From contig CM106585.1 of assembly GCA_048013815.1 (NCBI GenBank), forward strand, positions 22,816,001 to 22,880,000: DNA of 64,000 nt, read 5' to 3'. The stretch's first letter is position 1, and the number at the start of each line of letters is the position of its first letter. Below, in pieces: positions 1 through 9,059 of this stretch. This DNA comes from Setoptus koraiensis. Its lineage: Eukaryota; Arthropoda. The position numbers and the translations under genes are program-made. The notes under the pieces are model-generated. The model worked only from the letters and a program-made list of their open reading frames with translations. It searched no databases and was not told the DNA's origin.

Positions 1-495
1 GCTATAACGAGATAGGTTGAGCCATTCCGAATAGTGTGAGGTGACTCATGCCTTGGTCGACTAGCTTGAGCTTTAACAATCAGTCCACCTTCTGAGCATG
101 CAACAACCTACATGCTAGCTTGAGACTCGAAGGTTCGTCCACCTCCCAAACACACATTTCAGGGAGGTGAATTGAATTTTAAGTCCAGAGCTCATGCAGA
201 GGTTGATGTATTGTGAGGAGGTGGATCGATGCTATACACGATCTGTGCAAGTCTTATCAATTTTCTGTTTCTAGTATTGGCGCTATAGGCCATATTGTGG
301 CACATGTGCCCATACATTATGTGCGATAATATGTCGGAGATAACCATCTAGATTTACAATTGTGTGCCTTAGACAGTGCTGATTGTGCGTGTTATGGCTG
401 AGAACATGTGTAACCTCAGCTATCACAGCGTGAAAATATTTTCGTGCCTTTGACAGTGCTAATTGTGCGTGTGATAGCTGGGAACATGTGCATCC
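1..495. other. Repeat-derived sequence without a gene
   Basis: No coding region can be supported. The stretch contains GTGCGATAATATGTCGGAGA near 320, which is related to the end units of the ACAAGT transposon family seen at 5710-5790 and 18457-18900. It also contains a short tandem duplication at 364-515. It is best read as the eroded flank of the transposon nest. Confidence 0.5.
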
Positions 496-515
496 TCAAC
501 ATTCACACCGTAAAG
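364..515. repeat. Two-copy tandem repeat, period about 80 bp
   Basis: GTGCCTTAGACAGTGCTGAT at 364 recurs with few changes at 444. Both are followed by ATTGTGCGTG, a GAACATGTG motif and a CCTCA motif. The period is about 80 bp with roughly two copies. It resembles the subterminal repeats of the transposons further right. Confidence 0.7.
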
Positions 516-1002
516 TACAGTTATGGGTTGTTGTAGCGATCAGTGCCATTTTGCCAGCCAGTGTTTGATGGTCACAATTCGAACTTCGAAATTGCAGATT
601 GAAATTTCTGATGAATTTCAGCTGCTCGTTGCGCAAAGCGTCACATCTCTCTATGTGGTTCAATTTTTCCCAGGGCTGTCCTGCACAAGGACTGGACTGA
701 TCGTAGCTGTCAATCACGTAGCAGAACCGACCAAACGTGATCGCGTCAAACAGGTTGCAATGTTCCCCAAACCTGTACCGAGCTTGGAATTTGCCGCGTA
801 CTTCGTTACAGAAAACCACTGGCAACATACAGGGCTGGTGATTGCTATTCAACGCCACTGTAGTGCAGGTCTGCGACCTTGTCTGGGTAGTAAACAAAGC
901 CCAGAATACATGACCGTTGTAAATTATTGGTTGGATCAACCTACAATCAGGCTCCACTCTGATCACTATTTCAGAACTATCATGCACGTTGGGTCCGAAC
1001 AA
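496..1002 (-). CDS. Unidentified Cys-rich ORF fragment
   Basis: This is a 168-codon minus-strand ORF with about a dozen cysteines and balanced composition, which looks like an extracellular domain (for example CVVKPLFG just upstream, then PCMLPVVFCNEV and GEHCNLFD). It lacks a clear signal peptide or membrane segment. Coding-like sequence with similar Cys spacing extends upstream to about 1090 and possibly to 1315, so this is part of something longer. The last 40 residues run into the TTCGAA-rich repeat also seen at 10985-11480, so the true C terminus is lost. I do not recognise the family; a cargo gene of a mobile element or a virus-like gene are both possible. An antisense ORF at 523-1302 is also open, which weakens the call. 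Confidence 0.3.
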   Translation of the reverse strand: MFGPNVHDSSEIVIRVEPDCRLIQPIIYNGHVFWALFTTQTRSQTCTTVALNSNHQPCMLPVVFCNEVRGKFQARYRFGEHCNLFDAITFGRFCYVIDSYDQSSPCAGQPWEKLNHIERCDALRNEQLKFIRNFNLQFRSSNCDHQTLAGKMALIATTTHNCTLRCEC

Positions 1003-1540
1003 CGGCTTAACGACACAGCCTGGGTATCTGCTAAAATACTCCTCACAGGCCCGGTTCCAATCATTGACGCACCCGCTGCTTGGATCTATAAGTCCGCTAT
1101 CGTCGGTCTATCTGATAACATGTGTCGTCAGACATATACGTCCTCACCCATGATTCACTCGGAGGCAGGCTGCGTGCGGGATGCGGCTTTACGGATCTCG
1201 GCCCCTCGCTTGCAAACTCCATTGTTGATTGCACAGAACGAACACAATGCATCACATGACACACTTCGAGCCATTGCTTCTCGGTGTATGTATTTAAATT
1301 AATTATCGTGGCCAAAGACGCATAATTCGGTCATTTTACGTAATAGCTGAGCAAATTTCAGATCACTGCACCCACGCGTCCAATCAACCTTGTCTGCGGT
1401 ATTTGACGGGGTTACGTAGTGTGATAACAACGATTTCTGTAATATTCATTCACCACACATGTATCAATTTATCGATTGTGAACTTTAACTGGTTATCATA
1501 TACGCCCCCAAATTTTCAATCGATACTCGTCCACTCAAAA

Positions 1541-1581
1541 AATTAAGCGCTCGAAATACTGATTTGATCAGTATTACTTGT
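1541..1581 (-). repeat. Terminus of ACAAGT transposon family
   Basis: Read on the minus strand this is ACAAGTAATACTGAT, a perfect hairpin (AATACTGAT/ATCAGTATT), then AGCGCTTAATTTTTT followed by GAGTGGACGAGTATCG. The same order occurs at 8352, 18457 and 20995 on the plus strand, and at 5787 and 11975 on the minus strand. ACTTGT at 1576-1581 is the inferred outer edge. Confidence 0.7.
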
Positions 1582-1695
1582 CTTCTTTTTTTCTTGTTGA
1601 TTTGTTCTTCGATTGCTCATTCGATCTCACGCACGATAAATGCGTGTACTAAAAGCGACCTCGAGCGATTTTTCCCTGAACTGCGGCTGAAGGTA

Positions 1696-2535
1696 TCAGC
1701 AGATTTCCACACGGTAGAGCATAGGTGTAGAAACTGTGCCTATTATGGCCGCAAGCTGCAATATAGTCTGACTGCAAAGGCAGTCATAGCGCTTTGTCAA
1801 TAATGGATCAACTGGTTTACAGAAGGTGTGAATAGGCATAGACCTTACTGTCCTCACATGCTCAATGCCTACGTCAAGGTCCTTCCTCAGCTCGGGACTA
1901 TTGAAATAATCATGAGCGATCAGAGTGAAGTTGTCACAGATGTCATCAGTCAAATCGTTCGCAGGTTGACTAAGCCTGGAAATTCGATTAAATGCCACGT
2001 TGAGTGGATTATTATTATATAGAGGAGAGATCCAGAAATAATTTGGGTCACTCGGATCGGCCTTCGCGGCTTTTCTGGTCATGGACGGGTCTCTTCTATG
2101 AGGAGAAGACCCCTTGCTAGATGTGGGCTGATCGCTGGATTAACCTGATGCTGCAGCACTGTGCGTCTCGGATGTTACAGGAGCCATCTGTACATCATTA
2201 ATATTATTTACATCGTTGTATACATGTTCATCTACATCATGATCTGTATCTACACCTGGAGGAGCCACCTGTGGTGTGATCATCTCGTCACAAACATCGT
2301 CAACATTAATGGTTGCGAGGTTGCCCGCTGCACCAGATACAACTGGGCTTACAATAATATTTACATTCTACGCTGTGGATTCGTCACATATCTCGGTAGA
2401 GCAACTTGCAGGACTTGCTGGTGGGTCAGCAAAGCTCACTCTCTTCTGCGGAGAATGAGGAATAAGAGGATCACGCACCTTCACACTCTTGGGAGTACCA
2501 CGTGCGGCCCTCTTCGGCTTAGGAGAAGATGCATC
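1696..2535 (-). pseudogene. Unidentified decayed ORF, interrupted by a MITE
   Basis: One minus-strand reading frame is coding-like from 2535 down to 1696 with only about two in-frame breaks. Its N-terminal part is basic and Pro/Ser-rich (PKRAARGTPKSVKV, SPQKRVSFADPPASPAS). An acidic Asp/Val-rich middle follows, and then a compact 128-residue block with aromatic and leucine-rich segments (NYFWISPLYNNNPLN). The frame may extend upstream beyond the MITE at 2536-3394 to about 3440. That MITE carries a near-perfect 8-bp duplication, as expected of an insertion into a once continuous sequence. I recognise no family. The layout (disordered head, folded tail) would suit an accessory protein of a DNA transposon, but this is inference. 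Confidence 0.4.
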
Positions 2536-3394
2536 GGTTGTTGTAGCGAATAGCGACCCGCCCCGATTTCGATGAAACTTGTGGCACGGGTACATCTTGA
2601 CCTCAACAGACCGGGAAAGTCAGTCGGGAAGTGCGGAAACTTCTGGTTCCGGTTTTACATGAAGTAAAAGATAGAGCTCCGATATTCACCAGAGAGACGT
2701 TTCAGGCTACGCTGAACACGATGAAATAATATTCAGCTCTCTACGACTTCCGGTTATCTAGAAATAGAGATATTACAAGTGTTTGAAGACCGGAAGTGAC
2801 CAAATTATTGCTTCGCTGCGCTCGGGATGAACATGCGGTGGGTCTGAAAACTCGGCCTGCGGCCTCGTATTCTGTAGGCCGTCACATCTCCGTCGTCGCT
2901 CACGCGACGACTGCGTGCGACGGGAACCCTTCGGGTAGAGTTGATGAGCGCTTCGGGTATCGGGCTGCGTCCTCTACCCTCCGCTCAGGTGACTGCAATC
3001 CACACAGGAATGAAGGTGAAAGAACGAACCGAGTACATGTTTTCGGCACAGAAAAAAGGTTGCGCCAGCTTGTGTGATGAATTGCATGAGCCTCTGAACG
3101 CACGCATTCATTCAGGCGCATTGATAGTTCGTCCCGTCAACGCCCTCTCAGCAATTTTAACCAAATATCTTGTGGGCCGGAATTTGTACAGACTTGAAAT
3201 AGACATAATCGCACTCCGCATACACGGTTTCAGTTATATAGTGAGTTTCAAATCTGTATCTACAAGTTTTCGTTAAACCGGAACTGGAAGTTTCCGCACT
3301 TCCGGACCACTCAAACTGTCGTCAGGGGGCTCTACGGGCCCCATGTGTGAAGTTTCATCGAAATCTGACTGGGTCGCTATTCGCTACAACACCC
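2536..3394. mobile_element. GGTTGTT-end MITE, copy A
   Basis: The terminal inverted repeats are GGTTGTTGTAGCGAATAGCG at the left and the complement of GGGTGTTGTAGCGAATAGCG at the right. The flanking duplications are GATGCATC (2528-2535) and GATGCAAC (3395-3402), which is 8 bp with one mismatch. The core contains the family hallmark: paired CCGGAAGTGCGGAA motifs near both ends and a GC-rich hairpin (CGTCGTCGCTC..GCGACGACTGCG). No transposase is encoded, so it is non-autonomous. An 8-bp duplication with GG ends would fit Merlin-like or hAT/P-like transposons; the superfamily is not settled. Confidence 0.85.
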
Positions 3395-3402
3395 GATGCA
3401 AC

Positions 3403-3870
3403 TACCTCCGGTTGACTACTGGACTCGTTACTGGGCTTACGGTAAATAAAATTACATTTGGTCCGTGGCTGTCGTTGCATTATGAAACTAGTGGTATTTG
3501 ATAATTGGAAGTATGTAATAGGCTTTGTATTAATTAGTCTTATTCAATTTAGTGGTAATTATGAAGATAGGAATCGCACTTTGATTTATTGTAGTCGTAG
3601 TAATATCAGTTTGGATATTGCCGTTAATTGGCTTATTATGCTTTGTAGTAGATTTAGTAAGAATGCTGGGTTATGCTCGATGTGGTATGGGCCATTCCGG
3701 ATCATGTGAGTTCATACAATGTATGTGATATCTGATCAGGTATGCCCATACAGTACGTGGCATTTTCGAAACCGTACTCACGAGAATACTTTAATGGAAT
3801 TTTCCAGAGACAGCTAGCACTTATAACTACTCAATAAACTGTCCAAACCTCTAAGATCATTCACTGGAAA
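3403..3870. other. AT-rich spacer, no supported gene
   Basis: The first 40 bases may still belong to the decayed ORF interrupted by MITE copy A. The rest is AT-rich. GGGCCATTCCGGATCATGTGAG (3689-3710) resembles GAGCCATTCCGAATAGTGTGAG near position 19, so the two stretches may be relics of one repeat. Confidence 0.4.
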
Positions 3871-3910
3871 AATTAAGCGCTCTTGTACTGATATAATCAG
3901 TATAACTTCT
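3871..3910 (-). repeat. Diverged ACAAGT-family terminus
   Basis: AATTAAGCGCT at 3871-3881 is followed by a degenerate hairpin (TACTGATATAATCAGTATAA) and ACTTCT. The order matches the better-kept termini at 1541 and 5787, but with several changes. Confidence 0.55.
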
Positions 3911-4041
3911 ACTAATAGTAATAACAATAATAGTAGAACTATAGTAAGTATAATTGATATTTAATTTAATTTTATTACAGTGAATATTATCTATAAATTC
4001 AAGACTAATCTTCTTGTCATCCTTTTCTTCTCTCCTTTTAG

Positions 4042-4281
4042 ATGGCCAGCAATAATTTTTACAACTGCACCATAGCGGCACCCACCCCTGGCATCATGGC
4101 GCCAAACAACGCCAGACCAGGGCGTGGAGGACGCGGAGGACGCGGAAGTGGGCGAGGCACTTCGACCCACCCACCTCGCAACAACAACAGCTGCAACCTC
4201 AGCAGCAACAGTTGCAACAACAACTACAGTATCCGGATCGGCTATCCACTCCGGATATCTTTCATCCAATGGATGTTATAA
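4042..4281 (+). pseudogene. Unidentified Gly/Arg-rich (RGG) ORF
   Basis: An ATG directly follows a pyrimidine-rich acceptor-like tract (CTTCTCTCCTTTTAG, ending at 4041). It opens a 79-codon frame starting MASNNFYNC. Residues 28-40 form an RGG box (GRGGRGGRGSGRG), and Asn-rich sequence follows. Coding-like Gln-rich low-complexity sequence lies over the same bases in another frame, so the limits are uncertain. RGG boxes bind nucleic acid in many protein families, but nothing else here points to a specific one. The AG just before the ATG suggests a spliced mobile-element or host-derived exon. Function is unknown. Confidence 0.3.
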
Positions 4282-4709
4282 CGGAAGGTGCGGCCGTTGC
4301 TGTTATTAACTCTCCGTCACCTCATCTCTTCTCTTTTCTCCGCACTTCTAATAATCAACACGCGTCCATAAGTTTTAATTATCTATTAATTTCTCTTTAT
4401 TGTTCTGTCAAGGCTCTTCTATCGATCTTTTGTTTTAACTGTCTTTATATAGTAGATTATTGGTAGCATGCACTCATAGTGATGACGATGACGTGTGCGT
4501 TACGTCACGCACACGTCACCGTCTTCGCACAGGAGCGACGTCATGCATCTTCCCACGATGGAGATGTGGATGCGGTGTCGGTGCTGCGCTTCATGGCGTT
4601 CACCGTTACAATATGGAGGATGCCGATCCGGATAGCCGAAATTTGAATTAAATAATCGATCAAATTTAATATATTGGTTTTTTGTTTGGTCTCTCTTGAT
4701 TTCTTTTTT
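4282..4709. other. Spacer with a perfect palindrome
   Basis: No gene is supported. The first part is coding-like in a Gln-rich frame that peters out. The stretch holds the 28-bp palindrome listed separately and ends in AT-rich sequence just before the AGCGCTTAATT pair. Confidence 0.4.
4490..4517. repeat. Perfect palindrome with a TACGTC loop
   Basis: GACGTGTGCGT at 4490-4500 and its exact complement ACGCACACGTC at 4507-4517 flank TACGTC. This gives an 11-bp stem with a 6-base loop. The sequence also contains TTACGTCA, which resembles a CRE/bZIP site. Function is unknown. Confidence 0.7.
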
Positions 4710-4740
4710 AGCGCTTAATTAGCGCTTAATTTTAATTAAG
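4710..4740 (+). repeat. Tandem AGCGCTTAATT motif
   Basis: AGCGCTTAATT (4710-4720) is directly repeated at 4721-4731, and the second copy continues into TTAATTAAG. The longer form AGCGCTTAATTTTAATTAAG recurs exactly at 8953-8972 and 21753-21772. It shares AGCGCTTAATT with the outer termini of the ACAAGT family, so it is likely an internal or alternative end of the same transposons. Confidence 0.65.
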
Positions 4741-4839
4741 TAGCTATTGATGTGGTTCTGGCAGATACGTTTATTCACGTGGGTAGAACAAATCAGTGCT
4801 TTTTTCAACTAGGAAAAAATAGCACGGAGAAGGCTGTAC

Positions 4840-5330
4840 TGTGAGAAATAAACTAGATAAATTTAGAACACTCAGAGCTTACAATGTTGATTAGTTAAAT
4901 TTAGCACACAGAATGCAGTGCGCGCGAAACACTAACTAGACGCGATTAGCACGCTCAATGCTGAGATGCTAACTAGATGAATCTAGCACAGCATAAGGCT
5001 AGCTGTATACAAGTCGGATTTAGTGCACTGGAAGCTAGAGGCTTCGGAACTAGAAGATTGTAGAACAGAGGAAGCTACTCAGAATAACTTTTGCTTCTTA
5101 GCACTGTTAATGCTATTGTAGATCAAACTAGACGCTCTATACTGGGATGCTAATTAGATGAATCTAGCACAGCAGAAGGCTAGCTGTTTACAATTCGGAC
5201 CTAGTGGACGGGAAGCTAGAAGCGTTATAACCAGAAGATTACAGCACATCAGAAACTACTTAAAATAACCAGTGATACGCTTAGTGATACTGGGCGTGAG
5301 AAGCACAGTAGGAGTAAAACTAGGTGACAA
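4840..5330. repeat. Subterminal repeat array 1 (CTAGATGAATTTAGCAC type)
   Basis: Units of roughly 170-200 bp combine CTAGATGAATCTAGCACAGC, GGCTAGCTG, TTAGTGCACTGGAAGCTAGA and GAAGATTGTAGAACAG. They repeat about two to three times. Related arrays lie at 9060-9400, 10765-10870, 18905-19190 and 21600-21750. They always accompany the ACAAGT/AGCGCTTAATT termini, as expected for subterminal transposase-binding repeats. Confidence 0.7.
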
Positions 5331-5369
5331 AAGTTGCAAATGGAAATGAATAATTACCACCAGATCTCT

Positions 5370-5670
5370 CTGTCCCAAGAACGATCTATTGATGGCTGAT
5401 CATACTAGCACAGAATGTTGCGAGCACAATGTACGTCTAACACACGGAGCATCATCAAAACGGACATGTGGGAACATGTTCAGATATCACCATATTCATA
5501 TGACATCCATCATCCGAAATCTCTCTCTGTTCCGAAAACGATCTATTGATGGCTGATCATACTAGCACAGAATTTCGCGAACAACATGTTTGACACACAC
5601 AAGAAGTATCATCAATGCGGATAGGTGAGAACATGTTCAGAAATCGACGATTTTACACGACATGATTCAT
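5370..5670. repeat. Subterminal repeat pair (ATTGATGGCTGATCAT type)
   Basis: ACGATCTATTGATGGCTGAT begins at 5392 and recurs at 5541. Each copy is followed by a CACAGAAT motif, a GAACAACATG-like motif and GAACATGTTCAGA. The same block sits just inside the terminus at 12015 (11640-11860), which ties this stretch to the same transposon family. Confidence 0.7.
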
Positions 5671-5786
5671 CCTAAATCCCTCTTTGCCGCTACAGATAGC
5701 TCATTAATACATAGATCTAGATGGTTATCTCCGACATGTTATCAAATACTCGCTTCTATATTCCAATCATACTTGTTCATCCAGAA

Positions 5787-5827
5787 AATTAAGCGCACGA
5801 TATACTGATTTGATCAGTATTACTTGT
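5787..5827 (-). repeat. ACAAGT-family terminus
   Basis: AATTAAGCGCA (5787-5797), the hairpin ATACTGATTTGATCAGTAT and ACTTGT (5822-5827) match the other termini. Similarity continues leftward to about 5715 (TCTCCGACATGTTATCA), as in the end units at 18457 and 20995. It is probably the right end of a deletion derivative that includes the arrays at 4710-5670. Confidence 0.7.
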
Positions 5828-6062
5828 ATCCATATATCACATATTCATATCATATGATAGCCCTAGTCGCGGGCGCTCGGGAGCGGCCGCTGATGGGTGC
5901 CCACTTCGCAAGAACACCCAAATAATAGTTATCTACTAATATTAAAGCATTTATGGATTTTCTCAACGATTTTTGAATCTGAATGATGAGGAGACCAGGA
6001 CGAAACTACTACTAACGACTCATACTTCTCGAACAATCATCGCAGATTCATAGTCACAGTTC
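5828..6062. other. Spacer, nothing recognised
   Basis: A short GC-rich stretch (CGCGGGCGCTCGGGAGCGGCCGC near 5869) interrupts AT-rich sequence. No gene or repeat assignment can be supported. Confidence 0.4.
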
Positions 6063-6166
6063 GCACACTTCGCACTGCGGGGTTGTGCGAAGTGTGCGGC
6101 GGCTGTGCGAAAAATATTTTCTTTTTTTTTATGTGCGAAAATAGCACCCGCACATTTCGCACAGCC
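6063..6166. repeat. Nested perfect inverted repeats built on GTGCGAA
   Basis: CGCACACTTCGCAC (6063-6076) pairs exactly with GTGCGAAGTGTGCG (6086-6099). GGCTGTGCGAAA (6102-6113) pairs exactly with TTTCGCACAGCC (6155-6166). GTGCGAA or its complement occurs at least five times in about 100 bp. The second pair could be the terminal repeats of a tiny foldback element. Confidence 0.75.
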
Positions 6167-6184
6167 AGCCTAGTATTAAGCAAG

Positions 6185-6375
6185 ACGATTTCAATCTTCC
6201 CTGTGCTAAAGAATCTAAACATCACACACATAAACTCTATGGATATTTGAGTTTCTCGATTCCCGTGTTAAAGTATCTAAACATTAGACATGTTAACTCT
6301 ACGGAGTTTTGAGTCTCGCGATTCCTGGTTTCAAGAATCTAATCATTACACATGCTAACTCTATGGATATCTGTG
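6185..6375. repeat. Subterminal repeat array 2 (GTTAAAGTATCTAAAC type)
   Basis: About three units of roughly 65-70 bp, each with a TAAAGAATCTAAACATTACAC-like core (20 bases or so), then TTAACTCTATGGA and a TTTGAGT segment. Cleaner copies occur at 10890-10960, 19195-19335 and 21480-21600, always beside the ACAAGT-family ends. Confidence 0.65.
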
Positions 6376-6539
6376 CCTACGCCAAAAATACCCGGTCTTA
6401 TGCTGGCTTATATCATCGATCCGAATGCCACTAGCACACAACTTGCGGCGGAGTGCTCTCCAGGCCTTCTTGATCTTCTGGGATTCCCCTCCTTTGTTTA
6501 ACTGCCTCCATTCTATTACTGATCCTTCTAGATGCAATT

Positions 6540-6760
6540 TAACCTTGGTATATGAACATCAGTACCCTACCGGCTATCCGAGCGGGTGGGTACGGCCGAT
6601 TGTATCGTCAGTATGCCCTCAAATACCCACACTGCGGTACCTCGGGTATCTCGGTATCGAAGAATTTCCGCCTTTCCGGAATACCTTTTCCGGTATCAGG
6701 GCACCATACCCTACCCAAAAATACCTAAATTGGGCGTGGTACGTATTCCGAAGAACAACC
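6540..6760 (-). mobile_element. GGTTGTTC-end MITE, GGGTAT subfamily (partial)
   Basis: On the minus strand the stretch begins GGTTGTTCTTCGGAATACG and runs through GGGTAGGGTAT, GGAAATTCTTCGATACCGAG and GGCCGTACCC. The reverse copy at 20409-20640 matches it along its length. The other end was not found, so the copy is partial. ORFs over it are shadows of the repeat. Confidence 0.65.
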
Positions 6761-7524
6761 AAGTTTTCGAAATAAATTCGAATAAGCCTGTCAGATAAGC
6801 AATTGTACGTTGGTTCCCATGAGTCTTCATACAGGCCAAGCGGCAACCAACGAATTCTGTAGTACAGAATTTTGTCGCTCACGTGGTGTCCCACAATAGC
6901 ATAAACCTCCCACCTTATATGCTCAAGAGATTGCAACGGCGGTGGTAACTAAAATTGATTTTGTGGAGGATGCAATTCTTCATGTATTTGAACACAGATC
7001 AAACGTTGTAAGAGACAATTTGCGTTCCAACAATGTGAAGCACAACGGATTACAAGTTTTACAGAGGTACTAAATAAATGTCTACGATTAGACCGTTTGA
7101 GGTGAGTTTAAAGAAGGAGTGCCTAGTCCGTGCTGTTGTTCAACTTGCGTCACAAGGAACAGGTTCTAATTGCCTTACTTCACAGCAGTGAGCACGACTG
7201 AATACTTTCCGAACGTGGCGCAATGTCTACTGAGTATTCAGTGAATTTTGATCGTTAGAATATCGACATTAAGGATACTATGGTAATTGTTCTCATTTCA
7301 ACAAAATATCTCGCGCTGTTTTGGCTGTTAACATGTACAAGGTAGAAATTACAAGTGTATAGTTTAGGGAGATTGCGCTCCTCATGTACTCTATTCAGAC
7401 AGGGGAAGGAAGTAGTGTAGAGGGGGAGCATAGAGCGTACAGTGCATACTCCAATAGAGTGAGGCGCTCTTGTATTGAACACCCCCCATTCTTCTATATC
7501 CATTTCGTATCGCAGCTCTTCTAA
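6761..7524. other. Spacer, no gene supported
   Basis: No open frame with coding-like composition and no clear repeat were found in these 760 bases. Some of it may be the eroded 3' flank of the minus-strand ORF at 7525-8178. Confidence 0.4.
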
Positions 7525-8178
7525 TTACACCAATTGTCTGAGCACAGCTTTGTCTGTTGATGGCGATAGTGTTTTTTCGGTGTGCATTTTGAGTTCTATC
7601 GCCTCTTGTTTAATCTCGGCTATTCCTTTCTCATTTCTCAAACAATTTTGAAATGTCATCCGTGTTGGAGTATAGAGTCTATTGATAAATCTAGCCACTT
7701 CTTCCTCGGGTATAAATTCCTCTTCCTTATTTTCGTTGAAATTATATAACTCCAATGATTCATTTATATCATTTTGCAACCTCGCAATCTCGTTTTCCGT
7801 GTTATAGTCGGTGCGCAAATTCTGCGAAACAGAAAAGTACAGATGGAGCGCTATTATAAGCGTTATTTTAATATCTTTGAGTTGTGCCTCGTCCATTGCA
7901 TCGGGCGAATAGCAAGTGAACGTCGCTACCTTAACCACCGTTTCGAACACCAATCCACTACACACTGGTGTGAGGAAGTCCATCTTGTATCTTCTGTCCA
8001 TGAAATAACTCGCCAGAATGAGTCCGTACTCGCTTATGCTAGATGGGTCATCTTTTTGTTTCAACTTATCGGAATTAAAGTTAGTTAAAGATGCCTCTAC
8101 AGCCCTCGAATAATATTCGTTGTCCCAGTCTAGATTGATGAGGGACTTGACAAAGACGAAAAGCGTATAATGTATAAC
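7525..8178 (-). CDS. Unidentified ORF fragment, acidic C-terminal half
   Basis: This minus-strand frame of about 217 residues is open to a stop at 7525. It has mixed helical composition with acidic stretches (NENKEEEFIPEEEVARF) and a hydrophobic segment (KITLIIALHLYFSVS). No signal peptide, zinc motif or catalytic signature is visible. The open frame runs upstream into the MITE remnant at 8179-8294, whose bases would encode the first residues (RKLPVPV). The native N terminus is therefore missing, and the first internal ATG lies at MDRRYKMDF. I do not recognise the family. It lies within the transposon nest, so a cargo gene is the simplest reading. Confidence 0.4.
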   Translation of the reverse strand, partial: VIHYTLFVFVKSLINLDWDNEYYSRAVEASLTNFNSDKLKQKDDPSSISEYGLILASYFMDRRYKMDFLTPVCSGLVFETVVKVATFTCYSPDAMDEAQLKDIKITLIIALHLYFSVSQNLRTDYNTENEIARLQNDINESLELYNFNENKEEEFIPEEEVARFINRLYTPTRMTFQNCLRNEKGIAEIKQEAIELKMHTEKTLSPSTDKAVLRQLV

Positions 8179-8294
8179 CGGAACCGGAAGTTTCCGCACT
8201 TCCGGACTACTGTTTCCGTTCTATTGGGGTCAAGAGAGACCCATACCGGAAATTTCATCAAGATCTGAGTGGGGACCTAATCGAAAGAACAACC
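8179..8294. mobile_element. GGTTGTT-end MITE, right-end remnant (copy B)
   Basis: Only the last 116 bp of a family member remain: CGGAAGTTTCCGCACTTCCG, a GGGGTC..GAGACCC segment, and the right inverted repeat ending GAAAGAACAACC at 8294. Its left part is replaced by the unidentified ORF at 7525-8178. Confidence 0.75.
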
Positions 8295-8844
8295 TTCCGC
8301 TGTTGGAAGCAATCATAAAGAGTGTATAAGGACTGGACGAATTGATGAAAGACAAGTGATACTGATTCAATCAGTATTTCGAGCGCTTAATTTTTTTGGA
8401 TAGACGAGTATAGATGGAATAAAGATGCGAGTATGTGACAACATGTCGGAAATGAATATCCATGCCTGTCAGATCAGAGTAGCCGAGAAGATGACAGAAT
8501 GAATCCTAGTTCTCAAACTTGCAATCGCAGCATGATACACATGTGGATTGCTTGCGTACGGAATCTAGTAAGATTCTAATCGTCAGTTTCGCCACAATGA
8601 ATTAATTAGTTAATCACACCAATTAGTCAATGGCGCACACTTTGCACAGTGCATCGATTTCGAATTTCGAAAATCGAGTTGTGACCATCGAACTTCTACC
8701 ATTGAACTATCAAGGTAAACCTCATTGCGGGGACACTCGAATACGCCCAACTATGGCTTTTTTGAATTCTCCAGATCAAACTGAGCAAGAATACACCTAT
8801 GAGAAACCCACGTTTTCAGCAGTTTTTGCAATTGAGTATTGAAT

Positions 8845-8930
8845 TTTATTTTATCATCTAGAATGTCTTATTCATCGATGCTGAGTAGATAATCATAGAT
8901 GTAAGTTTCAAATTCCAGTTTGGAAAAAAT
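8845..8930 (-). repeat. Inverted copy of the transposase 3' region
   Basis: ATCATCTAGAATGTCTTATT and the following 50 bases are the near-exact complement of 10683-10760, just beyond and over the stop codon of the DDE transposase at 9644-10681. The copy must derive from a second, oppositely oriented and mostly deleted family member. Confidence 0.8.
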
Positions 8931-8952
8931 GTCGAAATTGAAATTGCTTTTT

Positions 8953-8972
8953 AGCGCTTAATTTTAATTAAG
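8953..8972 (+). repeat. AGCGCTTAATTTTAATTAAG motif
   Basis: This is an exact copy of the motif at 4721-4740 and 21753-21772. It is followed, as at 4741, by TAGCTATTGATGTGG and then ACGTTTATTCA. CTTAATT..AATTAAG is itself a small palindrome. Confidence 0.7.
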
Positions 8973-9059
8973 TAGCTATTGATGTGGGTCGGATGGATAC
9001 GTTTATTCATGTGGGTAGAACAAATCAGTGCTTTTTTTAACTAGAAAAAAATAGCACGG

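Noticed and set aside
523-1302. 259-codon plus-strand ORF antisense to the Cys-rich ORF
   Set aside because: Composition is less protein-like, it has no domain, and it starts in repeat sequence; it is kept only as a possibility in the findings.
1561-1803. Plus-strand ORF that looks like a signal peptide (ITCLLFFLLICSS)
   Set aside because: The start is not an ATG, and the hydrophobic run comes from a T-rich tract beside the transposon terminus. The opposite strand has the better coding signal.
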